Source of the DNA: an uncultured Spirochaetaceae bacterium
Lineage (GTDB): Bacteria > Spirochaetota > Spirochaetia > Sphaerochaetales > Sphaerochaetaceae
NCBI GenBank assembly: GCA_944389505.1
Contig: CALXMP010000006.1
Coordinates: forward strand, 31,502-95,501
Direction: 5' to 3'
Length of the DNA stretch: 64,000 bases
Shown here piece after piece: positions 42,884 through 52,205 of the stretch. The notes under the pieces are model-generated. The model was not told the DNA's origin. It made no database searches and saw only the letters and a program-made list of their open reading frames with translations. The position numbers were made by a program, and so were the translations under genes. Numbering within the stretch: the first letter of the stretch is position 1; each line of letters begins with the position of its first letter.

Positions 42884-43915
42884 ATGGAAGAGCTTTCGAC
42901 ATATGAGAAGATTCAGCAGGCAGCACTTGAGGAGTTTCTGGAAAAGGGTTTCAGGGGGGCGTCCCTTAGATATATTGTAAAGCAGGCAGGGGTGACAACG
43001 GGAGCCTTCTACGGCTATTTCTCAAGTAAGGAAGCGCTCTTCGCCTCGATTGTGGAGCCGCATGCTATTGCTCTTATTGCGGAGATGTTTGTATCCGAGG
43101 TATCTGCCGACAGAATCAGGGAGATCTATGAGACCCCGGCAGCAGAGGGAGCAGAGACGTTCAATCCTGATGGTCATGATATCATGTTTGACAACGTGTC
43201 ATTCTCATATGGAAATGGTGCGGTCCTTAATGGCGTCAGCTTCACTGCAAAGGAAGGCGAGGTAACGGCTCTCGTAGGTCCCTCCGGGTCTGGTAAGAGT
43301 ACAGCAGCAAGACTTGCTGCGAGGCTATGGGATGTGACAGGAGGTACCATCCGAGTCGGGGGCGTTGATATCTCAACAGTCGATCCGGAAGTTCTTCTCA
43401 GCGATTACTCAATGGTATTTCAGGATGTTGTGCTCTTTGATGATACAATCCGGGAGAATATCAGGCTAGGAAGAAGAGGTGTCTCGGATGAAGAGGTGTA
43501 TAAGGCTGCAAAAGCTGCAAACTGTGATGAATTCGTAAAGATGTTTCCGAATGGCTATGATACGACTATCGGAGAGAATGGGGCAAAACTGTCAGGAGGT
43601 GAGAGACAGAGAATATCGATAGCAAGGGCATTATTGAAGGATGCTCCGATTGTTCTTCTCGATGAAGCAACAGCTAGTCTCGACGTCGAGAATGAGACGA
43701 AGGTTCAGGAAGCGCTTTCTCGTCTTCTGTCTGGTAAGACTGTCCTTGTCATAGCGCATAGAATGCGTACTATTGAGTCTGCCGATAAGATCGTGGTCCT
43801 GAAGGATGGACGTGTTGCAGAGGAAGGGGCCCCTGCTGATTTGATGGCTAAGAATGGGCTTTTCCGACATATGGTGGAACTTCAGAAACAGAGCTCAGAA
43901 TGGAAGCTTAAATGA
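42884..43915 (+). CDS. Chimera: TetR DNA-binding domain fused to an ABC ATPase domain
   Basis: From ATG 42884 the protein has 343 residues. Residues 1-62 are the TetR HTH domain (FLEKGFRGASLRYIVKQAGV, TTGAFYGYFSSKEALFASIV). At about 63-66 it passes directly into the end of an ABC exporter membrane domain (LIAEMFVSEVSADR). A complete ATPase domain follows: GPSGSGKST (132-140), LSGGERQRIS, IVLLDEATASLD and VIAHRMRTIE. No stop or frameshift interrupts it. It matches what a deletion from inside tetR to inside the second exporter gene of a paralogous copy of 29460-33704 would leave. AAGGA lies 4 nt upstream of the start. An ATG at 42872 would start on the operator itself. Confidence 0.85.
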   Translation: MEELSTYEKIQQAALEEFLEKGFRGASLRYIVKQAGVTTGAFYGYFSSKEALFASIVEPHAIALIAEMFVSEVSADRIREIYETPAAEGAETFNPDGHDIMFDNVSFSYGNGAVLNGVSFTAKEGEVTALVGPSGSGKSTAARLAARLWDVTGGTIRVGGVDISTVDPEVLLSDYSMVFQDVVLFDDTIRENIRLGRRGVSDEEVYKAAKAANCDEFVKMFPNGYDTTIGENGAKLSGGERQRISIARALLKDAPIVLLDEATASLDVENETKVQEALSRLLSGKTVLVIAHRMRTIESADKIVVLKDGRVAEEGAPADLMAKNGLFRHMVELQKQSSEWKLK

Positions 43916-43922
43916 TGCACCG

Positions 43923-43950
43923 GGGAGGAGGCTGGCTACCTCCTCTTTTT
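43923..43950 (+). terminator. Rho-independent terminator after the chimera
   Basis: GAGGAGG (43925-43931) pairs with CCTCCTC (43939-43945), followed by TTTTT. It lies 10 bp after the stop codon. Confidence 0.85.
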
Positions 43951-44088
43951 GCTTTGCTGTTTGACGTGTTTATTTCAATTAATCATGTGATAATATGAAT
44001 ATAATCCTATTAAATTATTAATATTGATAATTAATCATTTATTTTTGACGTGTGCTGTCTTTTATTTTGATAAGTTTGATTAAATCAC

Positions 44089-44117
44089 TTGCCATATAGT
44101 TGTTTTATCTGTATTTT
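44089..44117 (+). promoter_or_regulatory. Promoter of the formate-lyase operon
   Basis: TTGCCA (44089-44094) and TATTTT (44112-44117) are 17 bp apart. The shared palindrome starts 12 bp after the -10 box, covering the expected transcription start. The stretch 43951-44088 is AT-rich and shows no gene. Confidence 0.55.
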
Positions 44118-44128
44118 CTATATGGCTG

Positions 44129-44144
44129 GTTAGCAAGAGCTAAC
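44129..44144. promoter_or_regulatory. Shared palindrome, formate-lyase operon
   Basis: GTTAGCAAGAGCTAAC has both perfect half-arms and ends 12 bp before the pfl start codon, between promoter and ribosome site. A repressor here would block transcription initiation. Confidence 0.75.
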
Positions 44145-44156
44145 TAAGGAGAAAAT

Positions 44157-46247
44157 ATGAGAGAAGAATGGAGAACATTCACATCAGGTATCTGGGAGAA
44201 AGAGATCAATGTCCGGGATTTCATACAGCGTAACTACACGCCGTATGATGGAGACGATTCATTTCTTGAAGGACCTACCGATGATACAAAGGCTCTCTGG
44301 GGTCAGGTGATTGAACTCAGCGAGGAGGAGAGGAAGAAGGGCGGTGTGCTCGATATGGATACGAAGATTGTGTCCACAATCATATCACACGGACCGGGGT
44401 ATCTGGATAAATCAAAGGAGAGAATCGTAGGTTTCCAGACTGATAAGCCGTTCAAGCGCTCTCTGCAGCCGAATGGTGGAATAAGGATGGCGGTTAAGGC
44501 TGCTGAGCAGTACGGCTATACGGTTGATCCGCAGATCGTGGAATTCTACACAAAGTACAGAAAGACACACAATGAAGGTGTTTTTGATGCATATACCCCT
44601 GAGATGAGACTTTGCCGCTCAAGCCATATCATCACAGGGCTTCCTGATGCATATGGCAGGGGAAGGATTATCGGGGATTATCGCCGTGTGGCTCTTTATG
44701 GTGTTGACAGGCTCGTAGAGGAGAAGGAGCAGAGAAAAGCTTCAACCAGGACCACCATGTACAGTGATGTGACAAGGGAGAGGGAGGAGCTGTCGGAACA
44801 GATAAAGGCCCTGAAGGAATTGAAGATGCTCGGGGCTATCTATGGCTATGATATCTCGAAGCCAGCCTCCAGTTTCCATGACGCTGTGCAGTGGCTGTAT
44901 TTCGGCTACCTTGCCGCGGTAAAGGAGCAGAATGGGGCTGCTATGTCGCTCGGCCGCACATCCACTTTCCTCGATATCTACGCAGAGCGCGATCTCAGAG
45001 AAGGGCGTATAACCGAAAAGGAAGTACAGGAGATTGTCGATCACTTTATAATGAAGCTGAGACTGGTGAAGTTTGCTCGTACCCCTGAGTACAATGCGCT
45101 CTTCTCCGGGGATCCCACATGGGTGACGGAATCTATCGGAGGAGTTGGGATTGATGGTCGTCATCTTGTCACGAAGATGAGCTACAGGTATCTCCATACG
45201 CTGAGTAACCTCGGAACGGCGCCTGAACCGAATCTTACAGTTCTCTGGTCAAGGAATCTTCCAGTGAATTTCAAGCGTTTTGCTGCGAAGACTTCGATTG
45301 AGTCATCAAGTATCCAGTATGAGAATGATGATCTTATGCGCGTGACGCATGGCGATGACTATGCAATAGCCTGCTGTGTCTCCTCGATGAGGGTTGGAAA
45401 GGAAATGCAGTTCTTTGGTGCAAGAGCAAATCTTGCGAAGTGTCTCCTCTATGCCATCAATGGTGGTGTTGATGAGATATCAGGGAAGCAGGTTGGACCG
45501 AAGTATCGTCCGATTACAAGCGAGTATCTTGATTATGATGAGGTTATGGAGCGATTCCATGACATGATGAAGTGGCTTGCAGGTGTGTATGTGAATGCTC
45601 TCAACATCATCCACTATATGCATGACAAGTACTGCTATGAAAGGTTGCAGATGGCTCTTCATGATGATCCCGTTAAGAGATGGTTCGCTACGGGAATCGC
45701 TGGACTTTCTGTTGTTGCGGACTCCCTCTCTGCGATCAAGTATGCAAGAGTTAAGACAGTGAGGAATGAGCAGGGCATTGTTGTCGATTATGTAATTGAA
45801 GGTGAGTTCCCTAAGTATGGCAATGACGATGATCGCGTTGACAGCATCGCTTATGATGTTGTCCATGGTTTCATGTCATATGTGAAAGGAAACCATACAT
45901 ACAGAAGGAGTATACCGACAACCTCGATACTCACTATCACAAGCAATGTGGTGTATGGAAAGAACACAGGATCTACTCCTGATGGCAGAAAGGCTGGAGA
46001 ACCGTTCGCACCAGGAGCGAATCCCATGCATCACCGTGATTCCCACGGAGCTGTGGCATCGCTCTCATCGGTTTCAAAACTTCCCTTCAGGGATGCTCAG
46101 GACGGTATATCAAATACCTTTTCAATAATCCCGGATGCGCTTGGAAAGGATGATGCTTCGATTATGAACGGCATCTCATTCTCGATGGAACCCTGCTTGG
46201 CATGTATGGAGCCAAATGCGGCGGATGATGAAATGGAGGAGGAATAA
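44157..46247 (+). CDS. pflB: Pyruvate formate-lyase, catalytic part lacking the glycyl-radical domain
   Basis: The 696-aa protein follows PFL closely: [19 protein letters not shown] near the start, the active-site pair Cys406-Cys407 in [13 protein letters not shown], and [21 protein letters not shown] near the end. It stops after [20 protein letters not shown] plus an acidic tail, where normal PFL (about 750 residues) continues into its glycyl-radical domain. That domain is the next gene, beginning on the codon after this stop. With its partner it would convert pyruvate and CoA to acetyl-CoA and formate in anaerobic fermentation. AAGGAG precedes the start. Confidence 0.92.
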   Translation: MREEWRTFTSGIWEKEINVRDFIQRNYTPYDGDDSFLEGPTDDTKALWGQVIELSEEERKKGGVLDMDTKIVSTIISHGPGYLDKSKERIVGFQTDKPFKRSLQPNGGIRMAVKAAEQYGYTVDPQIVEFYTKYRKTHNEGVFDAYTPEMRLCRSSHIITGLPDAYGRGRIIGDYRRVALYGVDRLVEEKEQRKASTRTTMYSDVTREREELSEQIKALKELKMLGAIYGYDISKPASSFHDAVQWLYFGYLAAVKEQNGAAMSLGRTSTFLDIYAERDLREGRITEKEVQEIVDHFIMKLRLVKFARTPEYNALFSGDPTWVTESIGGVGIDGRHLVTKMSYRYLHTLSNLGTAPEPNLTVLWSRNLPVNFKRFAAKTSIESSSIQYENDDLMRVTHGDDYAIACCVSSMRVGKEMQFFGARANLAKCLLYAINGGVDEISGKQVGPKYRPITSEYLDYDEVMERFHDMMKWLAGVYVNALNIIHYMHDKYCYERLQMALHDDPVKRWFATGIAGLSVVADSLSAIKYARVKTVRNEQGIVVDYVIEGEFPKYGNDDDRVDSIAYDVVHGFMSYVKGNHTYRRSIPTTSILTITSNVVYGKNTGSTPDGRKAGEPFAPGANPMHHRDSHGAVASLSSVSKLPFRDAQDGISNTFSIIPDALGKDDASIMNGISFSMEPCLACMEPNAADDEMEEE

Positions 46248-46490
46248 ATGAAAGCTACAGAGGCACAGATAGATAATCTTGTATCACTTCTTGATGGATA
46301 TGCAGCCAAGGGCGGGCATCATCTGAATGTGAATGTCTTTACTAAGGATACACTGCTGGATGCTCAGGCTCATCCGGAGAAGTATCCCCAGCTTACTGTG
46401 AGGGTGTCCGGGTATGCGGTGAATTTCAACAAGCTGACGAAAGAGCAGCAGGATGAGGTTATATCACGGACATTCCACGATGAGATGTGA
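46248..46490 (+). CDS. Separate glycyl-radical domain of PFL (GrcA-like)
   Basis: The 80-aa protein is the missing PFL C-terminus. After a new 10-residue lead it has [29 protein letters not shown] and [20 protein letters not shown]. Gly55 in RVSGY is the radical site. Its ATG follows the pflB stop with no gap and in the same reading frame, and GGAGGAATAA ahead of it is a strong ribosome site formed by the end of pflB. E. coli GrcA (YfiD) is a comparable stand-alone domain used to rescue damaged PFL; here the domain is obligatory, as pflB has none. Confidence 0.92.
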   Translation: MKATEAQIDNLVSLLDGYAAKGGHHLNVNVFTKDTLLDAQAHPEKYPQLTVRVSGYAVNFNKLTKEQQDEVISRTFHDEM

Positions 46491-47250
46491 CAAAGGCCTT
46501 ATACATTCCATAGAGAGTTTCGGTACTGTCGATGGTCCTGGAGTGAGGATGGTTGTCTTCTTCCAGGGCTGTCCCATGCGCTGTCTGTACTGCCATAATC
46601 CTGATACCTGGAAGATTGACAGGGGCGTGGAGATGACTGTCCAGGATATACTCTCGCAGTATGAGAGAAACAGGGCATTCTATGAGCCTCGCGGCGGCAT
46701 AACCGCTACCGGTGGTGAACCTCTGATGCAACTGGGGTTCCTGACCTCTCTCTTTTCAGAGGCTAAGAAGCATGGTATACATACAGCTCTCGATACATCC
46801 GGCTGGCTATACAGGAAGGAAAAGGATGCCGATTACGATGAGCTTCTCTCCTATACAGATTATGTGCTTCTGGACATAAAGCATTCCGATCCTCAGGGGC
46901 ATATCGATCTGACAGGAAGGACACAGGAACCAGTGCTTGCTTTTCTCTCGAAGCTGGATGAGAGGCACATTCCCGTTCTTGTACGGCATGTTTCTATTTC
47001 TGGAATAACAGATTCACAGCAGGAGCTCTCTGAGCTTGGAAGGATTCTTGCTCATTACAATAACATTACTGGTCTGGATGTGCTTCCGTATCATACGATG
47101 GGCATAAGGAAGTATCATGAACTGGGAATTCCATACCATCTTGAAGATGTGCCTGCCATGAGCAAGGACGAAGCAATTAAGAACAGGGATATTGCCATTG
47201 AAGCATACCACAAAGAAAGAAGCAGACTGAGCTTGCAATATGGAAGCTGA
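46480..47250 (+). CDS. pflA: Pyruvate formate-lyase activating enzyme (radical SAM)
   Basis: From ATG 46480 ([20 protein letters not shown]) the protein has 256 residues. The radical SAM cluster motif CPMRCLYC uses Cys31, Cys35 and Cys38. [23 protein letters not shown] and [15 protein letters not shown] are typical of PflA. It abstracts a hydrogen from the glycine of the GrcA-like subunit. The start overlaps the previous stop by 11 bp, completing the operon pflB-grcA-pflA. Confidence 0.95.
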   Translation: MRCDKGLIHSIESFGTVDGPGVRMVVFFQGCPMRCLYCHNPDTWKIDRGVEMTVQDILSQYERNRAFYEPRGGITATGGEPLMQLGFLTSLFSEAKKHGIHTALDTSGWLYRKEKDADYDELLSYTDYVLLDIKHSDPQGHIDLTGRTQEPVLAFLSKLDERHIPVLVRHVSISGITDSQQELSELGRILAHYNNITGLDVLPYHTMGIRKYHELGIPYHLEDVPAMSKDEAIKNRDIAIEAYHKERSRLSLQYGS

Positions 47251-47292
47251 TGGGATAGACACGATAAAATATGTAAAAATGAGGGGGGATTA

Positions 47293-47523
47293 ATGCACCT
47301 TGGACTTGAACGGGGAAAGACAGAATTGCTCCCTCATAACAATGAATGGGAGGCTGAGGCGGAACGGACAATAAGGATCTTATGGAAAATCATTCCTGAG
47401 GCTAGGGATATCCAGCACGTAGGAAGCACTGCCATAAAATCAATATCCGCAAAACCCATTGTTGATATAGCCGTAGCACTTGATGATGTTCAACCTTCAT
47501 CTTCAGGAGTCTCCACCTTCTAA
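47293..47523 (+). pseudogene. GrpB-family (UPF0157) protein, cut short by a mobile element
   Basis: The first 65 or so residues (LERGKTELLPHNNEWEAEAE, IQHVGSTAIKSISAKPIVDI) match the GrpB/nucleotidyltransferase-like family, normally about 170 residues. Homology ends at VALDD, where the terminal hairpin of the tnpB element begins (47511), and the frame stops in element DNA. No matching 3' half is seen on the other side of the element. Confidence 0.78.
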
Positions 47524-47541
47524 GCGGAGCGAAAGGTGGAG

Positions 47542-47907
47542 AGGAATGGAGAAAGAACAATCTGATATGATTGTGGCATGAATAAGTGGCCCGATGAATA
47601 GTATAAGATCGAGGCTGCATTGTATCTGAGAGGAGGCATGGCAGAATGCTCTGCCGAAACGGTCAGAAATCGGAGATAGATGTGTCATGTCCCTGCTTGC
47701 TGCAATAGTGCCAGAGGAAAGAACCTATGTATATCAAAGCGTTTCCCAGATAATCGCAGGTAGAATCAGAAGCAATCAAAGTAAAAGAAATATATTCCCA
47801 GATGATATTTTCCGATTATAATTCCCATGAGATGAGAGAGAAAAGCTGCATGATGGCGATGCCTATAGGAGCGCCTCCGGGAATCCTGAAGGAACAGGGA
47901 GAGGACT
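47542..47907. other. Non-coding left part of the second tnpB element
   Basis: These 366 bp between the left terminal hairpin and tnpB hold no gene that I can recognise and no clear repeat. Short fragments of coding-like sequence occur but change frame repeatedly. Confidence 0.35.
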
Positions 47908-49157
47908 ATGATGGAAGGAAAGACTGAGAAGAACGAGAAGCCATCCATCATCATCGTCTCCAAGTGCATGGAGTTTCGCATAAACCCCACCATGGAGCAG
48001 AGGATCCTCATCTGGAAGACCTTCGGATGCAATAGGTTCGTATGGAACCATCTGCTTGATGAGCGCATCAGCTATGAGAAGCTGAACAAGGGAAAGCTCC
48101 TCAATACGACACTGCCCATCTGAAGAAGGAGAATCCCTTCCTCTGTGAGGTTGATTCCATGGCCCTTATAAACACGCAGCTGAATCTGAATCAGGCATGC
48201 AGGCTTCTCTTCCCGAAAGGAAAGGCTCCTAAGTTCAGAGCGAAGGGAAAGGACAAGAGATCCTATACCACCAACTGGATAAACAACAACATAGAGATAA
48301 TCCATAAGAGCGATACCGAGAACTATATAAAGCTGCCGAAGCTTGGAAGAGTCCGCATCATACTCCACCGGGACATACCGGCTGAGTGGAGGATGAAGAA
48401 TGCGACAGTGAAGGAGACGGCAAGCGGGAAGTTCTTCATATCGCTCACATTCGATGCTGAGACCAAGCCAAAGGAAAGGAAAGCAGAGCTCGGAAGGATT
48501 GAGGCCTTCGATTACTCCATGCCTTCCCTTGTCGTCTCCGCATCAGGAGAGAACGACATCACAGCAGATGACATCCGCTGGTACCGGAATCTCGAGGAGA
48601 GGATAGCGAAGGAGCAGAGGAAGCTCTCGAGGATGAGGCATGGTTCAAGGAACTACTGGGAGCAGAAGCATAGGATTGGGAAGCTCCATGAGAAGGCAAG
48701 GAACAGGAGGAAGGACTTCCTGCATAAGCTCTCCTGCAATGCATCCCGTTCATCCGATGCCGTCATAGTGGAGGACATAAACCTTCAGCATATGTCACAG
48801 TCACTGAATTTCGGCAAGAGCGTATACGACAATGGATACGGGATGCTGAGAAACATGCTTCTCTACAAGCTGAATGATCAGGGAAAGATACTCGTCAAGG
48901 TCGATAAGTTCTTCCCCTCCTCAAAGAGATGTTCCCATTGCCATGAGGTGAACCATGAGCTGAAGCTCTCTGACAGGGAGTGGACATGCAGGAGCTGCGG
49001 TACACATCATGACAGAGACAAGAACAGCTGCAAGAACCTGCTGGATGAGGGAAAAGACATCCTTAACCGCTGGGCTAGCGGGGATAGCTCACTGATACTG
49101 GCGTCATCGGGTGTCTTGAGTGGGAAGAAGCTCCATCCTCAGGCTCACTTATCGTGA
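47908..49157 (+). pseudogene. tnpB: TnpB, frameshifted
   Basis: The N-terminal part (SKCMEFRINPTMEQRILIWK, FGCNRFVWNHLL) ends at a TGA at 48121-48123. One frame over, the protein continues AHLKKENPFLCEVDSMALIN and runs to 49157. A single missing base near 48110 explains this. The rest keeps the RuvC-like residues (EAFDYSMPSL, VEDINLQHMS, HDRDKNSCKN) and zinc ribbon (CSHCHEVN, CRSCGTHH). The lesion should abolish activity unless ribosomes shift frame. It differs clearly from the intact TnpB at 38514. Confidence 0.85.
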
Positions 49158-49199
49158 GACAGGGTGGAGAGGAGGTCACAGAAAAGGAACAGATACATC
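49120..49199 (+). ncRNA. Predicted omega RNA 3' end of the second element
   Basis: The right-end hairpin (49131-49169) overlaps the tnpB stop and is followed by GGTCAC at 49174-49179, as expected for a TnpB guide-RNA scaffold. The putative guide is the first ~20 nt of the flank (49180-49199, starting AGAAAAGGAAC). The 5' end is unknown. Confidence 0.45.
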
Positions 49200-49330
49200 T
49201 GCATTATGAAAGCAGAATGCATGCCGACACGAACGTTGCTATCAACATCTGCGACAACTACATTACTCAGAGTCAGCAGTCAGACAGGCCTCAGTCAATC
49301 AGCCTGGGGTGTGCCACAGGTAGGCTGAAA
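49180..49330 (+). pseudogene. C-terminal scrap of another TnpB
   Basis: The flank reads EKEQIHLHYESRMHADTNVAINICDNY. HADTNVAINI is the end-of-RuvC signature of TnpB proteins, where the last catalytic Asp sits. No further tnpB sequence precedes it, because the second element begins immediately to the left. It looks like the remnant of an older tnpB into which the younger element inserted. Confidence 0.45.
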
Positions 49331-49392
49331 ACAAAGCCTATGGGACAAACACTCACATCCAAGCCTAGGCTTGTCCTGAATGTAGTTGCAGA

Positions 49393-49475
49393 AATCTAAA
49401 GCGAAGTACCTGTAAAATCTAAAGGCAAAGTTCTGGAGAATCTAAAGCGAGATAGCTGGAGAATCTAAAGTCTAT
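49393..49475 (+). repeat. 23-bp tandem repeats (three full, one partial)
   Basis: Units start at 49393, 49416, 49439 and 49462, each opening with AATCTAAAG followed by a variable middle; units 2 and 3 end in CTGGAG. Only three full units exist and there are no unrelated spacers. They lie 40-120 bp before the DUF4143 ATPase gene. Confidence 0.75.
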
Positions 49476-49513
49476 TGTTTAATTTGTTATCATAGAATAT
49501 AATATAGCTGAGG

Positions 49514-50799
49514 ATGCTTATGCAGTATATTCCACGTATAATCGATGAAACAATATCCTATATTTAGATATTTTCGGAGCAGTTACTATCAGAGGACCTA
49601 AGTGGTGTGGGAAGACGACGAGCGCTGAAAAGCATGCTAGAAGCATAATCAAGCTGCAGGATCCTGATTTTTCTGCTGCTTATCAGCAGACGGCTGCTGT
49701 AAAACCTTCTCTTCTGCTCAAAGGCGAGAATCCCCGGCTGATTGATGAATGGCAGGATATTCCGGAACTATGGGATGCTGTAAGAGTTGATACGGATAAC
49801 AGGAAAGGAGAAACCGGGCTGTATCTTCTTACTGGATCTTCCGTAATAACCAAGAAACAGAAAGAGAGGATAAAGCATACAGGGACGGGAAGGATTGCGC
49901 GGCTGGAGATGCTTCCCATGAGCCTATATGAGTCGGGCGACTCAAATGGTAGAATAAGTATTTCCGGGATATTTGATAATCCCTCCATGGATATTGATGG
50001 AATCGCATCCGATTCATCATTGGAGGATCTTATAGCCGCAGCCTGCCGCGGCGGATGGCCTGAGAGCATAGGGAAGGACAGCACTGCAGCCGGGATAATC
50101 GCCAGACAGTATGTGAAGAGCCTCTGCGAGAGCGATGTTTCAAGATATCTTGATGAGGAGCTGGATGCATCGATACTGCATGCAATGCTTAGAAGCTATG
50201 CGAGGAATATCTGCACTCTGGCAACGAAGCAGAGCATGATGGCCGATGTGGGTATCACAGAACCTACATTCGACAGATATGAGAAAGCATTGGAAAATCT
50301 GTATATAGTGGCGAATATCCCTGCATGGTGCCCTCAGATCAGAAGCAAGAGCGCAATGCGTGCAAAGAAGAAGCGCAATCTTATTGATCCTTCTATCGCG
50401 ATTGCCGCTATGGGTGTCAAGCCTGAGCATTTCTACACAGATCTCAGGAGCTTCGGGTTCCTTTTCGAAAGTCTTGCTATAAGGGATCTGAAAGCATATA
50501 CATCGGCATCAGGCGGTTCCGTATCGTACTATCGCGATAGCTACGGATTGGAAGCGGATGCTGTATTGCATCTTGATGATGGAAGGTATGCAATCATAGA
50601 ATTCAAACTTGGTGCAAAAGGGATAGAGGATGGTAAAGCCCATTTAAAGAAGCTGAAAGAGCTCATTGCAAAGTATAATGAGGGCAATTCCCAGACACCG
50701 CTGCGGCTACCGGATCTTATGATTGTCATTACAGCCGGAGGAATCGCCTACAGGGATGATGATGTCCTTATCATCCCTTTGGCGACTCTCAGACCCTGA
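49514..50799 (+). pseudogene. AAA ATPase with DUF4143 domain, frameshifted near the start
   Basis: From ATG 49514 the frame reads MLMQYIPRIIDETISY and then stops at a TAG near 49565. One base deletion there explains it: the next frame continues LDIFGAVTIRGP with Walker A GPKWCGKTT. It then runs to 50799 through LIDEWQDIPELWDAVR, LLTGSS and the C-terminal DUF4143 nuclease-like part (FGFLFESLAIRDLKAY, YRDSYGLEADAVLHL, YAIIEFKLGAKGIE). Such ATPases are common accessory genes of unsettled role. An internal ATG at 49909 would give a protein without the P-loop. Confidence 0.82.
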
Positions 50800-50806
50800 T
50801 CATGCT

Positions 50807-52183
50807 TCAGGGTTTTGAGAATATATCCCAGTAGCCCTTTGCGAAGAGCACAAGGATTATCAGGGGGAGGATCCACTTTATGTATATCCTCAGCCCCTTC
50901 GGGAACTTTATGCCATCTCCCTCATCTGCCTCTTTGATGAAGTTCTTCCATCCCCAGCCATAGCGGTGGGCGCAGAAGAGCACGAGTAGGGTGGATCCAA
51001 GCGGGGTGATTGTGCTTGAGATGATGAAGTCCTCGAGATCAAGCACGCTTGTGCCATCGCCGAGGGGCATGAACGATGTGAATATGCTGTAGCCGAGGAT
51101 TGCAGGGAGCGATATGAGCGTGACGATGATGAAGTTCACAGCAGCGGCTCTCTTCCTCGTCCATCCGAGGTTATCCATCCAGAATGACATGATATTCTCG
51201 AATACCGCCATAAGCGTTGTCATGGCCGCGAATCCCATGAAAAGGAAGAACAGACTTCCCCAGATCCTGCCTCCCGTCATCCTTGAGAAGATATTGGGAA
51301 GCGTCTCAAAGAGCAGGCCCGGGCCCGCGCCTGGCTGCACTCCGTATGCAAAGCATGCGGGGAATATGATGAGACCGGAGAACAGGGCCACGAATGTATC
51401 GAGGGAGATGACCCTTATCGATTCACCTGTAAGTGATTGCTCCTTGCCGATATATGAGCCGAATATCTCCATCGATCCGATGCCGAGGCCGAGTGTGAAG
51501 AATGCCTGGCTCATCGCTGCGAATATGGCTTCCCATACGCCTGCTGCCTTCAGTCTTTCGATATCAGGGACAAGATAGAAGGCAAGACCTTCGGATGATC
51601 CTGGAATCATCAGGGAGTTCGCTGCGAGGATTATTATGAGGATGATGAGCGCGCCCATCATGAACTTCGAGGCTTTCTCGACGCTGCCTCTCAGTCCGCC
51701 GGAGCAGATGAGGAATCCGATCGCAATTGCCACCGTTGTCCAGATGAACTGCGTCAGTCCGCTGCTTCTGAGCTCAGCGAAGAATACAGGGGATGTCTCT
51801 GCTGTCATTCCCTGGAGATTGCCCACAATAGATGAGACGAAGTAGTAGAGGAGCCAGCCGGTTACTACCGTGTAGTAGGACATCAGTATATAGTTGGCAA
51901 TCATTGCCACAGGACCATACCAATGCCACTTGGTCCCTTCCGGCTCAAGATTCTTAAGAGCAAGATGTATATTCGTCCTCGATGCCCTGCCGATGGAGAA
52001 CTCCATGATCATTACCGGAAGTCCCACCATCACGAGGAATGCCAGATATATAAGCACGAAGGCCGCTCCTCCGTACTGTCCTGTTATATAGGGGAATCTC
52101 CATACATTCCCCAGCCCGATTGCGCATCCGGCGGAGAGCAGTATGAATCCGAGCCTGGATGCGAGTGTTTCCCGTTCCTGCAT
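50807..52183 (-). CDS. Sodium:neurotransmitter symporter (NSS) family transporter
   Basis: The 458-aa protein starts SRLGFILLSAGCAIGLGNVWRFPY, the sodium- and substrate-binding first span of the NSS/SNF family, and has about 11-12 spans. GLGIGSMEIFGSYIGKEQSL and FFLFMGFAAMTTLMAVFEN are further family landmarks. It would import an amino acid or similar amine with Na+. It is a tandem paralogue of the next gene, from which it is separated by 22 bp. Confidence 0.93.
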   Translation of the reverse strand: MQERETLASRLGFILLSAGCAIGLGNVWRFPYITGQYGGAAFVLIYLAFLVMVGLPVMIMEFSIGRASRTNIHLALKNLEPEGTKWHWYGPVAMIANYILMSYYTVVTGWLLYYFVSSIVGNLQGMTAETSPVFFAELRSSGLTQFIWTTVAIAIGFLICSGGLRGSVEKASKFMMGALIILIIILAANSLMIPGSSEGLAFYLVPDIERLKAAGVWEAIFAAMSQAFFTLGLGIGSMEIFGSYIGKEQSLTGESIRVISLDTFVALFSGLIIFPACFAYGVQPGAGPGLLFETLPNIFSRMTGGRIWGSLFFLFMGFAAMTTLMAVFENIMSFWMDNLGWTRKRAAAVNFIIVTLISLPAILGYSIFTSFMPLGDGTSVLDLEDFIISSTITPLGSTLLVLFCAHRYGWGWKNFIKEADEGDGIKFPKGLRIYIKWILPLIILVLFAKGYWDIFSKP

Positions 52184-52205
52184 GCTAGGGATACTATCAC
52201 TAGAA

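Larger units (their letters stand above)
47505..49179 (+). mobile_element. Second IS200/IS605-type element with tnpB
   Basis: Left boundary: a perfect hairpin CTCCACCTT/AAGGTGGAG (47511-47519, 47533-47541). Right boundary: CTCCATCCT/AGGGTGGAG (49131-49139, 49161-49169) followed by GGTCAC ending at 49179. The two ends are similar in sequence and are imperfect palindromes, as in this family. It interrupts the GrpB gene on the left and borders an older tnpB tail on the right. No tnpA is present. Confidence 0.6.

Noticed and set aside
49154..49399. An 81-codon frame as a real gene
   Set aside because: It begins inside the tnpB element end and crosses the element boundary; only the TnpB-like tail in the middle has sense.
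49393..49475. CRISPR array
   Set aside because: Units are directly adjacent 23-bp repeats with diverged middles, no separate spacers of constant length and no cas genes.
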